DNA of 64,000 nt from Ligula intestinalis (GCA_036362985.1 JAYGXS010000004.1:8124046-8188045); one strand, 5' to 3'. Positions 1-12,124 are shown, counted from the stretch's first letter. Notes: generated by a model not told the origin, from the sequence alone. A program made the numbers and translations.

Positions 1-35
1 ATTTCTTCCTTTGGTACGCAAACCTAGTTATAGTC

Positions 36-835
36 AGTTCTTTTAGGCAAACGCCATGGCAATCTGGAATAATCTCCTCAGAAATCTGGAAATTTAGCCA
101 AAGATGTAATTTGTTTAAGAGAAATCTCACTAGTTTTCTGCCTTCAGGATATACAGTAGATTCACTATCTCATGAAATCGAACGATTTTTACAATTAACT
201 CCCTCTTACACTAACGCAGCCCAGGCTGTGGCCCCCAAAGTCTTACAGCAATAAGGAAATGGTTGTTCTTCATAAAAGGGCATATTGTGATTTATGAAGG
301 AATATAAAGTTTTATAGAAATAGCAGCGTTTTTAGCAAAGTGCAAAATTCCGAAGAAGTGGAAATCGGGCGTATTAGGTAAACTTATGTTTTATATGTAA
401 AGGAAGCATTTTCATGCAAAATCCTCGAGTAAATAAAGCAGCACAAGTAAAATTACGTTGGAAAATAATCCTTTTGTATGCTTTTCGAATATATATGCTT
501 CCTTATTATGTGCAATGTAATGTATGGCTGTTACCGCACAGCCCAAATTTCGAGTGTGCATTCTAACACATTTTCACGAGAACTGCTAGTTTCTTTCGTT
601 AATTCATTGCTTGAATTACGTTGGACTAAGGCAACCACGTTTCCGCTTGATATGCCCCATTGGGAGATCACAGGAATAATACATTTCGTAAGCTCACGTG
701 CGGATATGCCGGTCAATGACCAAAACAAATACAATAGTCACTGCGAAAGAAAGGGTTTGGGATAGGTTTTTCCTGCCTTTCGGGGTTTTTGACGGTGCTT
801 TACAAATAAACCTTATTATTATTAAACCTTATTAT
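36..835 (+). mobile_element. 3' end of a non-LTR retrotransposon (LINE), decayed
   Basis: An open frame from 36 to a TAA at 252 reads like the extreme C-terminus of a LINE reverse transcriptase: an aromatic/Ser-rich stretch, then SEIW, then an FKRNLTSFLPSGY-like block, which matches the usual FK.RL closing motif. It is followed by a noncoding stretch to about 835 ending in a short (TTA)n tail after AATAAACC, as expected of a LINE 3' UTR and tail. The last 130 bases recur inverted at 978-1110. The rest of the element lies left of the window. The link between the coding remnant and the tail is inferred from position. Confidence 0.5.
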
Positions 836-1110
836 TATGACCAATAACTTTAAATGGAATTGTTAGGTAAAATTGTAAACGTACCATTTTTTGTACACTA
901 AGAGTAATTGCCTCCCGCTAGATTTTTTGTAATTATTTTGATATTTCTATTACGAAGAGGTTCAGATCTTCCTTGAAATAATAATAAGGTATACTTGTAA
1001 AGTACATCTTCGGCGCCATCAAAAACCCCGGAAGGCAGGAAAAAACCTAACCCAAACCCTTTCTTTTGCAGTCACTATTGGCTTTGGCTTGGTCTTTTGC
1101 CTGGTTAATA
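702..1110. repeat. Inverted pair of LINE 3' tails
   Basis: Bases 702-835 on the plus strand and 978-1110 on the minus strand are copies of one sequence: both contain GAAAGAAAGGGTTTGGG or a near match, then a run like CCTGCCTTTCGGGGTTTTTG, then a (TTA)n tail. The tails point at each other across about 140 bases of AT-rich DNA. The second copy carries a dozen extra bases before its tail. This is two LINE 3' ends inserted tail to tail. Confidence 0.75.
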
Positions 1111-1750
1111 GTGTGCGAAATAAGGAGTTTGTTTTAAGTGAAAAAAAAAACCTGACTTCAAGGGTACAACACTAGCTAAACAAAAAATAAAATAGCCATA
1201 CATTATACGTGCTACTGTTTCATAGAAAGAATACTTTGGGTCTGGAAAAACTGTCATATCCTTTAACCGAGGTTGATTTAGCCGCGGTTAGCTTGAAGGC
1301 CAAATAATCAGCTGAGGACATCGCACCTTCCGTAAATATGGATGTGCTCGATACGGAGATTACAATCTTCGTCCATCGGCACGATTTTTATAAATAGATA
1401 GGACGTTGCAGATGGCTGAGGTGGGTCGAGGCAGCTGGAGGCTGATTGCGAAACACCATCGTCATTCAAGTGCGGTGGCAAAAGACACTTGGCCTTTCGT
1501 TTGTCTTTTATCCCATATAAGTGAGATATAAATCTTGCCAAAACATGCTTAAAATGTATACTACTGATACGTTATAAGAGGAAGTAAAATATATTTTAGT
1601 ACAGTTGCGGATAAAAAAATTCATTTAAAAGAACTTCTTATAATGCTAATTAAGACTTTAATATTTTCGCTGGCTCCAGTCGATTGACAATAAATTATGA
1701 TTTTATTCTACGTGCTTACCAAAACCTTTAAAATAAGATAAATTTTAAAG
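1111..1750. other. Unassigned AT-rich stretch
   Basis: I see no supported gene here. The only open frame of note (1308-1541, minus, 77 codons) has no recognisable motif. Confidence 0.4.
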
Positions 1751-3845
1751 GCACGAAGAGATCTCAGGCACTGATCCCTGCCCTAAGATCAGCAGATGAA
1801 CAGCTGGCGATCGAAGACCAGATGAAAGCCTCCCTCCTCGCCGATTTCCTTGAATCCGTCTACACCCGAGAACCTACAACTCTTGCTGACGGTACGTCCA
1901 CTCATCGACAGATAACTGCACCCTTACCCTCTTCCTCATTGCTCAAAATAGAGGGCCTAGGTTTTTCACACGACACTGTCAGGGCCGAATAACTCCAACT
2001 TAAGCCTGCTAAATCATCTGGGCCGGACAAAATTCCTGCACTAGCACTAAGAGAATTAGCTTATGAACTGTGCAATCGTCTGGTTGCCATCTTCCAGAGA
2101 TCTTTTGAAGAAGGCAAACTCCCGGAAGAATGGAAGTGGGCAAACGTCACCCCGATCTATAAGGGAGGCTCACGACTTGATTGCGCAAGTTACCATCCTA
2201 TCAGTCTAAGTTGCATCACGTGCAAAATAATGGAGCACATTATCAAGAAACATTGAATGGAATTCCTGGAAAGCAACGAAATACTATGTGATGGACAGCA
2301 CGGTTTTCTCCCAGGACGCTCTTGCCTCACGAGTGCTCTTTACTCATAGGAGAAGTGAACAAAGGCCGCAGATAGGGGCTATCCAATTGATTTCATAGTT
2401 TTTGACTTCAAAAAGGCCTTCGAGATTGGACCACACAAACTTCTTCTACAGAAGATTTGGGACGTGGGAATTCAAGGAAAAATGTATAAATGGATCAGCA
2501 GTTTCTTGTCCCTCAGAGAACGTAGGGTCGTTGTCGGAAACTCAACCTCGGAATGGACAGAGGTCAAGAGTGGTGTACCACAAGGCTCAGTCTTGGGTCC
2601 GCTGCTATTCCTGATCTACGTAAACGACTGTCTCAATGAGCTTGATTGCGCAGCTGTCATGTTTGCGGATGACATAAAAATATGGGCTGAAGTTAGCTGC
2701 ACCGATGACCCAAACATGCATACATGGTTTACAGTCAAACATTGATAAACTGGTTTTCTGGTCGTCCACGTGGGCTCTTAACTGTAATGTATCCAAGTGT
2801 CTGGTTTTCCGCATAAGCCCGGGCGAAAGTGTCGCCGAACCACAGTCATTTTATCAATGGCCCCGCATTAAAATAGGTTGATACGCCAAAAGCTCTGGGT
2901 ATATGGACAACCGCGAACTTTATGCCAACAGAGCACTGTAAAAAGGCCGTTTAGAAGGCAACTAGTACACTGCACTGGATCAGACGAGCGTTCAAAATCT
3001 TTCCACCTGAACTCTTCGAAAAAAATATTTGGCGCCTTTGTGAGACCACATCTTGAATACGGAATGCCAGTTTGGACACCGTGGGTTTTTACTGGGTTTT
3101 TAAAGCCCAGCTAATTATTTGATAAGAGTTCGTTGTTAATCTGAAATATTTTTTTTCTTATTTTCACGATAGCACTAAGTTTGTAATGAAAGGGCCCCTT
3201 GGGCCTTAAATATACAATTTATTTATTTATTATCATTGAAAGATATGGGCCGTCTTGAGCAAGTGCAATGCAGTGCGACCAAGACGGTCGATGGTCTCAG
3301 GGACTTACCATATCAGGAGAGATTGATCAAGTTTGACCTTTTTCCTTTGTCTTACAGGAACGTTTAGTGCAGCCTGCTCTGGGCATTCCGGATAATCCGG
3401 GGCCACAGTTCCTCCCAAAAGTGGGAGGATTTCTTCGAATTAGCCAACATAACTCACCTGCGTGGCCATCCTTAAAAGGTCACAAACGAATGCATTCGAT
3501 TAGACCTCCAAAAATATTTCTTCAGTCAACGCGTGGTCGGACCTTGGAACTTGCCACCAAGCGAGACAGTTTCCGCTGACACAATTACGGAGTTTAAAAG
3601 AAGACTCGATGTCATTCTATTTGACAAAAGGCGACTTTTACAACAGGATTTCCTACTGCCAGCATTGTAAACAAGTTTTTTGGTTATAGACTGTTTTCTT
3701 ACTGTTCCGTGAAAATTCATACGAAATTCTGTCATTGTATCATATGTCCTCCGACAACTGCACATTAACTGTAAGAATAATATTGCTTGCTTTACATTTA
3801 TAGGGTCCTCAAGGGCATTTCTTGCCTTTAATCACGTAAATATGC
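1750..3845 (+). mobile_element. Decayed CR1/Jockey-like LINE, reverse transcriptase region
   Basis: Conceptual translation gives RT blocks in order: LKPAKSSGPDKIPA near 2005, a TPIYKGGSR-like block near 2152, GQHGFLPGRSCLTSAL near 2293, FDFKKAFE near 2400, GVPQGSVLGPLLFLIYVND near 2572 and the catalytic FADD at 2662-2673. The frame is broken by stops near 1990, 2256 and 2348 and by shifts. After a nested insertion (about 3085-3237) the C-terminal LINE region resumes (KTVDGLRDLPYQERL, then a KYFFSQRVV-like block and FKRRLD) to about 3668, with a 3' UTR to about 3845. No endonuclease domain is seen, so the copy is 5'-truncated. It is a dead pseudogene copy. Confidence 0.85.
3085..3237 (+). mobile_element. 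Nested LINE 3' end inside the 1750-3845 element
   Basis: The stretch matches, in reverse complement, the 3' UTR of the CR1-like elements at 50188-53014 and 6199-7060: it shares a CACGATAGCACTAAGTTTGT block and the palindromic GGGCCCCTTGGGCCTTAAAT. It ends in a (TTTA)n tail at 3217-3234. It separates an EYGMPVWTPW-like piece of the host RT from its continuation at 3238, so it inserted later. Only about 130-150 bases of the 3' end are present. Confidence 0.8.
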
Positions 3846-6190
3846 ATAGATATTTTTACTGATGTATAGCACGTAACAGCCTCAAGAGTTTATTGCTCAA
3901 TTTTATGGCACAAAACTTGGCAGATTTGCAAAATAGAATTTTTTGGACTAACTTCGTGCTTCTTGTTCCAAAATTAATGCGCAATCTCACAATTTCACTG
4001 ACCTCAATTTCCTGAATGTAAAACAAAATTTTCCGTTTTGGGAACAGGTATGATTAAAAAGTTCCTGCTCTTCATTAATGTTCTGTTATACTGCAACATG
4101 CACGCACAAGAAGTTCTTTTCCGCAACGTTTAATAGTGTAGGAAATTCCTCCGATATCAATCAACGTTGGATTTTGCCCATTTTCGCCTACATTTTCTCC
4201 CACTTTGCTGAACTGAATGGAATTTAATTCCAGTAAACATCATTTTGCGCCTGGAGTCAATCCAATGAACTAAATAAACAACCTCAAAAATTTGTTTAAT
4301 CATCCAATCTCCAACCTTTCATCAGATAAGCAATCTATTGTACTTCACGAATTTTGGGTGCCGAGTCAATGGAAGCTCTCTTTTGCTTTCATAGTTTTCG
4401 TGGACTCTGAGCCCTGTATCAGACATCAGCTTGAGAGCAATGGTGCTGACTCTGCAGAGCGTAGCCCGCTAATTATTTGGCAAGGGCGAATAACCATTCG
4501 CGGACATACTGTTATCTTATGCAGAATACCAGTTCCATAACGCTGAAGGGAGACTGACAAGACCGTGCACTTAGGCCAACCCCTACCCATCCCGAACTGT
4601 TAACATTCAACTAGCTGCCAGATTTTATCTCAATAAGAACGCCAGTTTCTTGCAAATACTAGTAATAATGTTGAGGAGCTTTTCCTGCCAGCTGGATCCC
4701 TTTCTGTATATTTCGTGTTATCTTGCCTGTAAACTGGCAATCAATAAATACAACAAAACCCTAAAGTGTGTTTTTCTTGTTTTTATCACACTCTTATTCG
4801 GTTTTACTGTTCATGTTTTAAACTTCCCACTGTGCCTTTCAAGAATACGAAGTAGTCCGGCTGGGTAATAGAAGACAGAAGTATTCCAATATTTATAAAC
4901 CTGCTTAATAAAAGATAATACGTTGGGGACTGAGTGTTAGGAATAATTGGTGGAGTATTGATAAGGTTTACGTGGCTCTCGGAGTAATGCAGTCCAGTCG
5001 TGAGCAAGTCGGATCCGGAGTCACAGTCCGGAAGTGAGGTTGCCGGGTCCAGGCATCTGCATTCCAGCAGCGATTTTATAGAGCCCGGGAATGATCACCG
5101 CAATAAGATCCTTTGTGAACCGTCCCTGGAAAGTGATGGGCTAATTAGGACAGAGGGAGGCTGGACACACGTTCGTGAGCTTAAACGGAATTTGGCACGC
5201 TCTGGTGCGCACCTGCTTAGTGCATACGAGTAGGAAACGTGAGGCCTGCCTCAGAGGCACGCGAGGAACGCAATCTTGTGGCCTCCTGCATGGCTTAGAA
5301 TGCGAATTTACTACCTATCCATTCAGCTGGAATATATTGTGATGTGAACTCAGTATATTAAATTTCATTCAATGTGGCGCAATTTCCTGCCTAACCTTAG
5401 TGTCAGTTAGCGTCACCGCAAAAGACATTCAAACATACGGTATAGTATCAAATTCATTCACCCTCAGGGCATTTATGTAAAGGAATTTAGCTAGATAAAC
5501 ATATATTAGACAGCATTTTACTGGCCGTAGCTGCTGAATTTTAAAACATAAATCTTAGGAGGACAAGTTAATATAAGATATAAATTCCTGTGTGCAAAAG
5601 TATAGCTGTGAAGCGGTTTGCTTGGCTTCGCATGGCCAGACGTGGCTGGTGCTGACAGGGTAATATAAGTTACGGTGTTCCGCGTAGAAAACTCTTCCAT
5701 TAGAGAAATACAGGATGGGTTTTATTTATTTTCCGTTCACTAGAGCGCAGAAGGTTAAATAGAAATCGACAGTATTCCAATTCGGACTAAATGCACATTT
5801 TATAATGGCAGATTCTAATGTGGAGAGTTTGAAACTGTTCGAGAATACACCTTGTTGTTTGGCGTATTTAGGAGACAAGCAGGACGCTATATTCTGCAAG
5901 ATTTAGACGGTTGAAATAATATATGCCCAGATCCCATATTTTCTTGTTTGCTCTCCTCATTTATCACAAGTACCAGAGTCTGCATGTTGGTCGGCAAGCG
6001 CATTACATCCTAATATGGAGCCATTGTCACTAATTGTATCCTTTCACAAAGTTACAGAAAGAGCAAAAGCTAATGCAATTGATTCTGAAGTAGGTCAACC
6101 AAGATCATCAACCCTTATATATGTAACTCATGTAATAAATACGACTTCTTCGAAATCGCAGGAATGGACCATCCACAGGTTAAAGTCATG
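3846..6190. other. No identified gene
   Basis: AT-rich DNA without recognisable domains. The frame at 5000-5233 (plus, 77 codons) is Ser/Glu-rich and unusual for the neighbourhood, but it matches no family I know and has no splice or promoter context I can defend. Confidence 0.4.
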
Positions 6191-6198
6191 AACCTGCA

Positions 6199-7060
6199 GA
6201 TAATAATAATAATAATAATAATTTGTTTATTTAAGGCCCAAGGGGCCCTGTCGTTACAAACTTAGTGCTATCGTGAAAATAAAAATAATCATTATAAGCA
6301 GTGAACACTTATAAAATAATTGTCATCGGCAGTAAAAAGAACTCCTAGATCGGTGGATGAGTTCAGCGGGCCGCCGAGTTCAAAAAAACTTTAGGAGAAA
6401 AAACTGCCTTCATAGGTAAAAGGGTTTGATGTGGTTAGTTTGGGACCTGATGTTGAGGGTTCGGGACGTTTATGGTCATGGGAAAAAATAATATATCGTT
6501 GAGTTAAGAAGGGGTCATCCGGAAGGCAGGAGAAGGCAGTAGAAGTCATGGCAACATCGTCGAGTTGCAACCCACCAGATTCCAGAGCCAATCTCGAAGA
6601 CCACAGTGAAGGTTGCAAAAACGGAGAAGAATTCGCAGCCCTTTGAAGTGATGCTTGACTCTGCAGAGGGAAATGCTAACATATTTCGAAACCATTTTAG
6701 TATCCTGGGAAGAGCGTCAAATGCCAGGAGGACCCTTTTCAAAATCTACAACTTGCGTGTTTGGAAAGGAAACAGACAGTAACGACTTTATTTCCTCTAA
6801 ATTTAAATGCTTATATAATTTGCTGATAAAAATCGACAGTGTAGAAGCCAGTCTAATATCGAGAGGAAGGTTGTTCCAAAAAAAAGCATATTTGGAGGTA
6901 AAAAAGCGAGAACGGTTAGATGTGGAGCTACGAGATGGTAAAATTATAATGGAAGAGTTACTAGTGGCGTAAGGTCGGCCTACTGGAAGGAGAGCGCTAA
7001 TTTGTGGGAGATTAGGACTATTGTTAACGCAAAACAGAAAGCATAGACCAGCTTCGAGTC
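6199..7060 (-). mobile_element. CR1-like LINE, 5'-truncated copy
   Basis: Nearly identical to the 3' 860 bases of the long element at 50188-53014. It begins (minus strand) inside the RT C-terminal region, whose last 110 or so residues read in one frame with the same ending (FPNTQVVDFEKGPPGI), and continues through the 3' UTR to an (ATT)n tail at 6200-6223. Similarity to the longer copy stops sharply at 7060, the typical 5' truncation of target-primed reverse transcription. The high similarity suggests recent movement of this family. Confidence 0.9.
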
Positions 7061-7251
7061 CGTCCTTACGAAGTTGGTCCACACGGAAGTCCGGCAGAGA
7101 ACCTCCGCGAGGGTCTTTGGACGTTGGATAGGATACACTGGCGCAATGGTCCCCACAGAAACCATCAAAACATTTACATGCAAATAAATTGGCAAATTGT
7201 GGAGAAACACAAGTACACATAACACAAATTGTGACAGTGGTGGCACAGCAA

Positions 7252-8882
7252 TCTGTATACTAAGTAAAAGTGAGATATCGTTCTTTCGTGTGTGTCTCCG
7301 TTATCATTGGTCGAAGGGGTCAGCTCGAAACGCTGCCTGCTCATTCTGCGCACGTGTGTGTCCGTACCGCGCTCAGTTTGGAGGCGCGCACGCACACACT
7401 TGCATGCGCATGTGTGTTTCTCTACTTTCCGCTCGTCTGACTGCTTTCATTGTTTGGAAGGAAGCCAGTCTGACCGTAAATCACTTGACCTACTCCCACT
7501 TAGACGCATATTATAACGTCCAGGTAGTCCCGGTCACTTGAAACACCACCACCCACCCCCTTCCACCCCCTTCCCACCCGCCAACACGGTGGCCAAGGTC
7601 TGCTACATCAAACCTCCCTACGTTGGATCAATCTTTCCTTCTCTACATCTCTGTTTTTGATTACGGAGCAGCTCCTTCCGACCACGCTGCTCCGACTTCC
7701 CTTCCCAGTCGCCGGGGTTGAGGCTTACCCAGCGGGGCTCCTGATCCAACAAATGCTACTAGCCAGCCAGCCCCTCACAGTGATACGACTGTCTGCCACA
7801 CCTTAACGCATTGAGGGCATAATCCGACTGGCCCAATCAAACTGAATTTTGGCTATCTCTTAGTTTCGATTGAATGACCTACCATATAAATCAATTTTAG
7901 ATCTAACCCTTTTAAACCATCATTATGAACAAAATTGATGTTGATAGAAATGTTATAAATACAAACAATATGACACATTTTTGAGCAATGGCGAAGATCT
8001 TCGAGAAAAGGTTTTCCCTAATCCTCTAACCAACTTTTTCCGACGCAAAGTGGCAATGCGAATGAGATATTTTTGCACCTTCAAACAGATTTGTCAATGC
8101 CATTAACGAGAGAGTTAGCTATCTTCTTCCAGGTAAGGAAGAACTGCACAAATCATACGATACGACGGTTGATTCTTCAGATTGTGTTAATTATCCAGTG
8201 GAATTCCTGAATAGTTTGTAAATATATGGCGTTCAATCGCACTAATTGACTCTGAAGGTTGGTACACCGATTATGCTAATGAAAAATCTCGATGCACCAC
8301 GCCTATTCAATGGCACTAGTCTACCTGTCAAGCGGCTGAGGTCATGATTGATAGATGGTACAATTATGACAAGTTGTGCAAAAGGAGAAACTGTTTATAA
8401 CCCCCGCAGTCATATCGTACCATCTCATTTAACGTTAAATTTCCGACGACTTCAATTTCCAGTGAAAGTTTGCTTTGCTATGTCCATCATCAAGTCCCAA
8501 GGTCAAACCTTCAAGGTGGTTGGAATTCACCTGGAAGAATCATGTTTTTCACTAGGACTTCATCAAGCATGCCTTAGAAAGTATAAATATCATGAGTTTC
8601 ACGAATAACCGATATTTACTTTAAGCTGATAGCGCAGCCTTCGGACTTACACATTTCAAACAATATTTTTTAGTTATTTTGCACCTTTTTATCGCTACTT
8701 TCTCCACAAATACTCCTTCCGAGCACACTAATCAAGTCAAAGCGGCCTCAGAAATGCCGAGCTATTCACCTTGTACTTCCTGATTTTAAGAATTTCTCAT
8801 ATTTAGCACAAATACAGTAAGCCTATATAAGGGACAGTAATGGGCTAGGGAGACTCAAGGCGAAGTCGGGATTTTGTGCTAG
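7252..8882 (+). mobile_element. Helitron copy 1, ends intact, helicase remnant only
   Basis: The 5' end TCTGTATACTAAGTAAAAG is preceded by A, and the 3' end is a decayed hairpin (GACTCAAGGCGAAGTCGGG) followed a few bases later by CTAG at 8879-8882 and then T: the A^T target and CTRR terminus of Helitrons. The first 200 bases match copy 2 (61100-63886), including the conserved CCGTTATCATTGGTCGAAGG. Between about 8040 and 8608 the translation recalls the C-terminal half of a PIF1-like Helitron helicase (NYPVEFLNSL, NLDAPRLFNGT, then FAMSIIKSQGQTFKVVGIHL). The Rep domain and the front of the helicase are missing and the frame is broken. Confidence 0.85.
8348..8608 (+). pseudogene. Helitron helicase C-terminal fragment (PIF1-like)
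   Basis: An 86-codon open stretch with the SF1 motif VI region: FRRLQFPVKVCFAMSI followed by KSQGQTFKVVGIHL, corresponding to the LTFAMTINKSQGQT signature of PIF1/Helitron helicases. The expected LYVALSR end is degraded (it reads LHQACLRKY). Upstream, out-of-frame pieces of the same domain start near 8130. It cannot encode a working enzyme because the Walker A part is absent. Confidence 0.8.
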
Positions 8883-9276
8883 TATCTAATATTTCAAAGT
8901 CAAATTTCTCAAAGTTTCGGTTGCAGAAGTTGGAACTATTACAATTTTTGGATGCTAAAAAGAAGCTCAAGGAAAAGAGCTTTATATCCTCAATAAAATG
9001 GCTTAAAAATTATTATTGGCACACCGAGGTCACGTTTTGGCTTCTATGAGCGCTCATCCGATGTTTTCTTTTTCGAATTCCGCTGAGCTAGCCAGTGAAA
9101 GGTGCAAGCTCAGTTTTTTCGGAATTTTGTGACCAAGATGTTATGATATAGGAATGGGTGACCATCTGTCTGGTCCCCTTAACTAGGCATAGAGGCTGTA
9201 GTCCTGCATATTGAAGTTTGTTTAAGTTCACTTTTGACGCGCCCTTTCTGATCTTACTCGTGCACTTCTTGAGAAA

Positions 9277-9603
9277 ATGGCCTCTCATCTACATTGGATG
9301 CTTATTAAAAATACCCACTGTTTCCTTATGAAAAGAAAAGGGCAAGAACAATTTAGCCGTGATCCATTGAACTTGAAGGGGAAAAACTGCTTCAAGTACT
9401 GCGGTCTTGTTCACAAGAAGGCCATTGGCATCAAACAAGAACGCGGCGGTAAGGGCGTGTATATGCTTACGAAGAAGGCCGGATATGATCACAAACCCCG
9501 TCAGGCCATCGTGCGCACTAAGTTCGTTAGAGGCCAGAGACGGTCCCTACAGAAAATCCGGAACTTCGTTTGTCGTCAGAAATACCGTCGCGAACTGAAG
9601 ATG
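9277..9603 (+). CDS. RPL28: Ribosomal protein eL28 (RPL28), exon 1
   Basis: Structural protein of the large cytosolic ribosomal subunit. Codons 1-109 run from the ATG at 9277 (context GAAAATGG) to ATG at 9601-9603, where a GTAAGT donor begins. The protein opens MASHLHWMLIKN and contains NLKGKNCFKYCGLVHKKAIG, then a basic RTKFVRGQRRSLQKIR-like region, collinear with animal eL28 (SAHLQWMVVRN, NLKARNSFRYNGL). Reading on past 9603 would add a spurious tail; the donor, the acceptor 36 bases later and the eL28-like continuation show the true structure. The short intron argues against a processed pseudogene. Confidence 0.95.
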
Positions 9604-9639
9604 GTAAGTAAAACAGGCCTTTATTAATATTCTTCTTAG

Positions 9640-9723
9640 CTTGCTTTGAGAAGAGCCAGTGGTATGATGCAAAAGAACAAGTCGAAGACGCCTGCTACGT
9701 CATCACAACCGAAGAAGAACTAA
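9640..9723 (+). CDS. RPL28: Ribosomal protein eL28 (RPL28), exon 2
   Basis: Follows a 36-nt intron (9604-9639, GTAAGT..TTCTTAG) in phase 0. It encodes 27 residues starting LALRRASGMM and ending in a Lys-rich tail QPKKN, then TAA at 9721-9723. The RRAS block matches the AAIRRASAIL region of animal eL28. Total protein length is 136 aa against 137 in human. A polyadenylation signal AATAAA sits at 9732-9737, only nine bases after the stop, giving an unusually short 3' UTR. Confidence 0.95.
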   Translation, partial: LALRRASGMMQKNKSKTPATSSQPKKN

Positions 9724-9731
9724 GGTTGTTA

Positions 9732-9737
9732 AATAAA
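9732..9737 (+). terminator. Polyadenylation signal of RPL28
   Basis: Canonical AATAAA just after the RPL28 stop codon. A GT-rich stretch (GGTGTCTGTTC) follows about 15 bases later, as expected downstream of a cleavage site. Confidence 0.6.
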
Positions 9738-11772
9738 ATTCATATGGCATTCCTGGTGTCTGTTCATTCCGTTCACTGACAATTTTTTTTACTGTGTTCC
9801 CTCTCGTTAAATGAGATAGGTATGTGCAATCTTCAAAGCTGTGTGTCACGTAATGCGGGTGTAGCCTTGCTTTGGATATTTATTCGGTGTGCTGACCGTC
9901 GAGGTGCGGTTAAAGGATCTCATAGCTGTTAGTTGCTTATGGCTAGAACGTGGTTCGAAAGTGTTCCACAGTGAAACATTGCAAAACACGGTGTTGTCGT
10001 AGTTATCGTACTTTCTTTCGGATATGCAAAGGACCGTCGAGGTAAAAGCGAATACGCAGTCGAAAAATATAAAATTCTCTCTTTTTGTTATCATAGTTGT
10101 TTGTCCACGGGCTCGCGGCGCCGACCAGGAACTACATCATGGAAGTTCATTAGTTCTTAATCAAAATGGTTAAGGAGCCGTAAGCATTTATGATAAGGAT
10201 TGCTTTTGAACATATTCCTAGCCGATTCCTACCATCTTTACGAATATCCATTTGTTTCTGAGGGACTACCATCACTTTGGGAAATTATTTGTAGGTCGAG
10301 CGTATCACTGACATATGACGTCAGAAGTTTACGAAAAGCATAATCGTCATCAGACCTAGCATGTTTCTGTAGAACGTTCCTCGATGCCACAAATTTTATC
10401 ACATGCCCAATCCACGGGTGACTAGCGTATGTACATTTGCTGCTCCCTTCTGTTAACTCGGGTTGCAAAGTAATGGCATGTCCGGTGCTATTACTCTTAT
10501 CTGTGCCGCTTCTCCGGGCATTAATCACACCATAATTGTATGCACGTGTCAGTTAGAGCGCAAATAATATGTGTTCAGCAAGCACTAGGCTGAAATCAAG
10601 CAGAGGTTATTTTAAAATAGCCCATAACATTTGGAAGGTAAGTGACAAGGAACTCATACATCAGTCTCGTGACTAGCAGGCATGGGTGGGCGGCCGCCTT
10701 CGTAGCACTGTTAATATGCTTAAGCTGATGAGTGCTGTGCCTGCAGCAACTGCCACAAAAAACTTTTATAATTCCATTTCATGAAATGACCAACTTAAAG
10801 TTATATTTTGGGATCGCAACGTTGCCGGCGTGTCAGTCAATTATAAGAGTGGAATCTCTGACGTTCTTTCATGTCATGTTACTTTTAATATAGGTACATG
10901 GGACTTATTTGAATTAACTAAGGTATCGCCTGTGCCTCTGAACCATCCACAATCACTATCACGTTCGTAGATCTATGCATAAAAGAACTGAATTGTGCAA
11001 GGTTATGCAGTGATTTCAGACGGAATATTGTAGCTCGTCGATGCTTCGCAACCGTAAAAGATCTGAGTTTTCCACCGATCTTCGTCCTTTTCGGGCAGTA
11101 GCAGAACTGGCTTATGGGAACGACACCGTCTATGGACAGTGATCACTACTTGGGGGAAGACAACAGGGGTCAAAGTGAATTGCAACAAAAGGCTTATCAC
11201 GACCAACACTGATAAGAGATTACGTCTAATAAAGGACAGCATCCCCAGTCGGTCGCCTGCAGTTTGCTAGGATCGTTTGGCCGTAGTGGTTAGCGAGTCT
11301 AGCTTCCCGTGTGGGTTTCTTGCGCTGGATTTTGCTGTTGTACTAACCGATTCTGCTGACAGCATAGTGCAACGGAATTGCTAAGTTTGAGATGAGACCC
11401 TCCATAGGGCCTGTTGCTGTCATCGGCAGATTTTTAGGTAGTTCCCGGTCTACATGTAAGGACGCATAGGTGCAACGCATTCAGTATGAAATCGACGCTG
11501 TAAAGGAATCACCGAAAGCTTCCGCCAATGTATCAACGTATTTTAAGAGTTCGTTAAGAGGCCAATGTCTGTTGCCCCCAATATAACGAAATCCGATGGC
11601 AGATGCCTGCAATGGTTGGAATAGACTCCGGTGATAGCCTCTTTAACCGTTGATATATCCATGTAAAACCAGTATTAGCGGTTTTACGAGGTAAATCGTC
11701 TCACATTTAGCCACTTACTCTGAATTTATGAGGCTGTTATTATCTCTGATATAGCCTCAATGATGCCAAGGA
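9738..11772. other. No identified gene
   Basis: Several frames of 80-96 codons exist (for example 10238-10528, minus) but none shows a family motif or convincing splice sites. At 11280-11300 a GGCCGTAGTGGTTAGCGAG stretch resembles a tRNA-derived A box and may be a decayed SINE. Confidence 0.35.
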
Positions 11773-12124
11773 TTATAATTGATCGATTGACGAGCCCCGG
11801 CCGTGGACCTGGACAGCTGGAAACTGATGAGCTTTATTTAGCCGGGTCTTTATTTGGTATCTTCGACGATCGCAAATTGGAACAGGCGCCGGATCGAGGG
11901 GAAAATAGTTAGCGCAGTGGTTGTGCAACAAAAAGTGCACAAACTGGTCCATGTCGTTTTTCTCCGACAGAGGCAACCCGTAGATGTCGGCGACAGAGAT
12001 TGTGGGTGAGCGGTTCAGGACGGCTCTGAAGCGCTCCAGAATCGTAAATTTTTCGCACCAGGAATGTTAACCATCTTGATGAGAGCAAAATATTCTTCAT
12101 TATTGTACATGTACCGTAGGTCAT
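11773..12124 (-). pseudogene. Possible eroded coding sequence, unknown family
   Basis: On the minus strand two adjoining frames read like protein: one begins DDLRYMYNNEEYFALIKMVN (about 12127-12065), and after a frame change another contains SVADIYGLPLSEKNDMDQFV and runs to about 11790. A stop separates them and I could not join them with a GT..AG intron in phase. I do not recognise the family. The composition looks coding rather than random, so this may be a decayed gene, an exon pair with a frameshift, or part of a repeat. Confidence 0.25.

Noticed and set aside
8348..8608. Host PIF1 helicase gene
   Set aside because: It lies inside bounded Helitron termini, lacks Walker motifs and has a degraded end, so it is transposon remnant.
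9277..9627. RPL28 as a single uninterrupted 116-codon gene
   Set aside because: The last codons are the start of a 36-nt intron; donor, acceptor and eL28 similarity support two exons.
10238..10528. 96-codon minus-strand frame as a host gene
   Set aside because: Length is within chance expectation for 64 kb, with no motif and no splice context.
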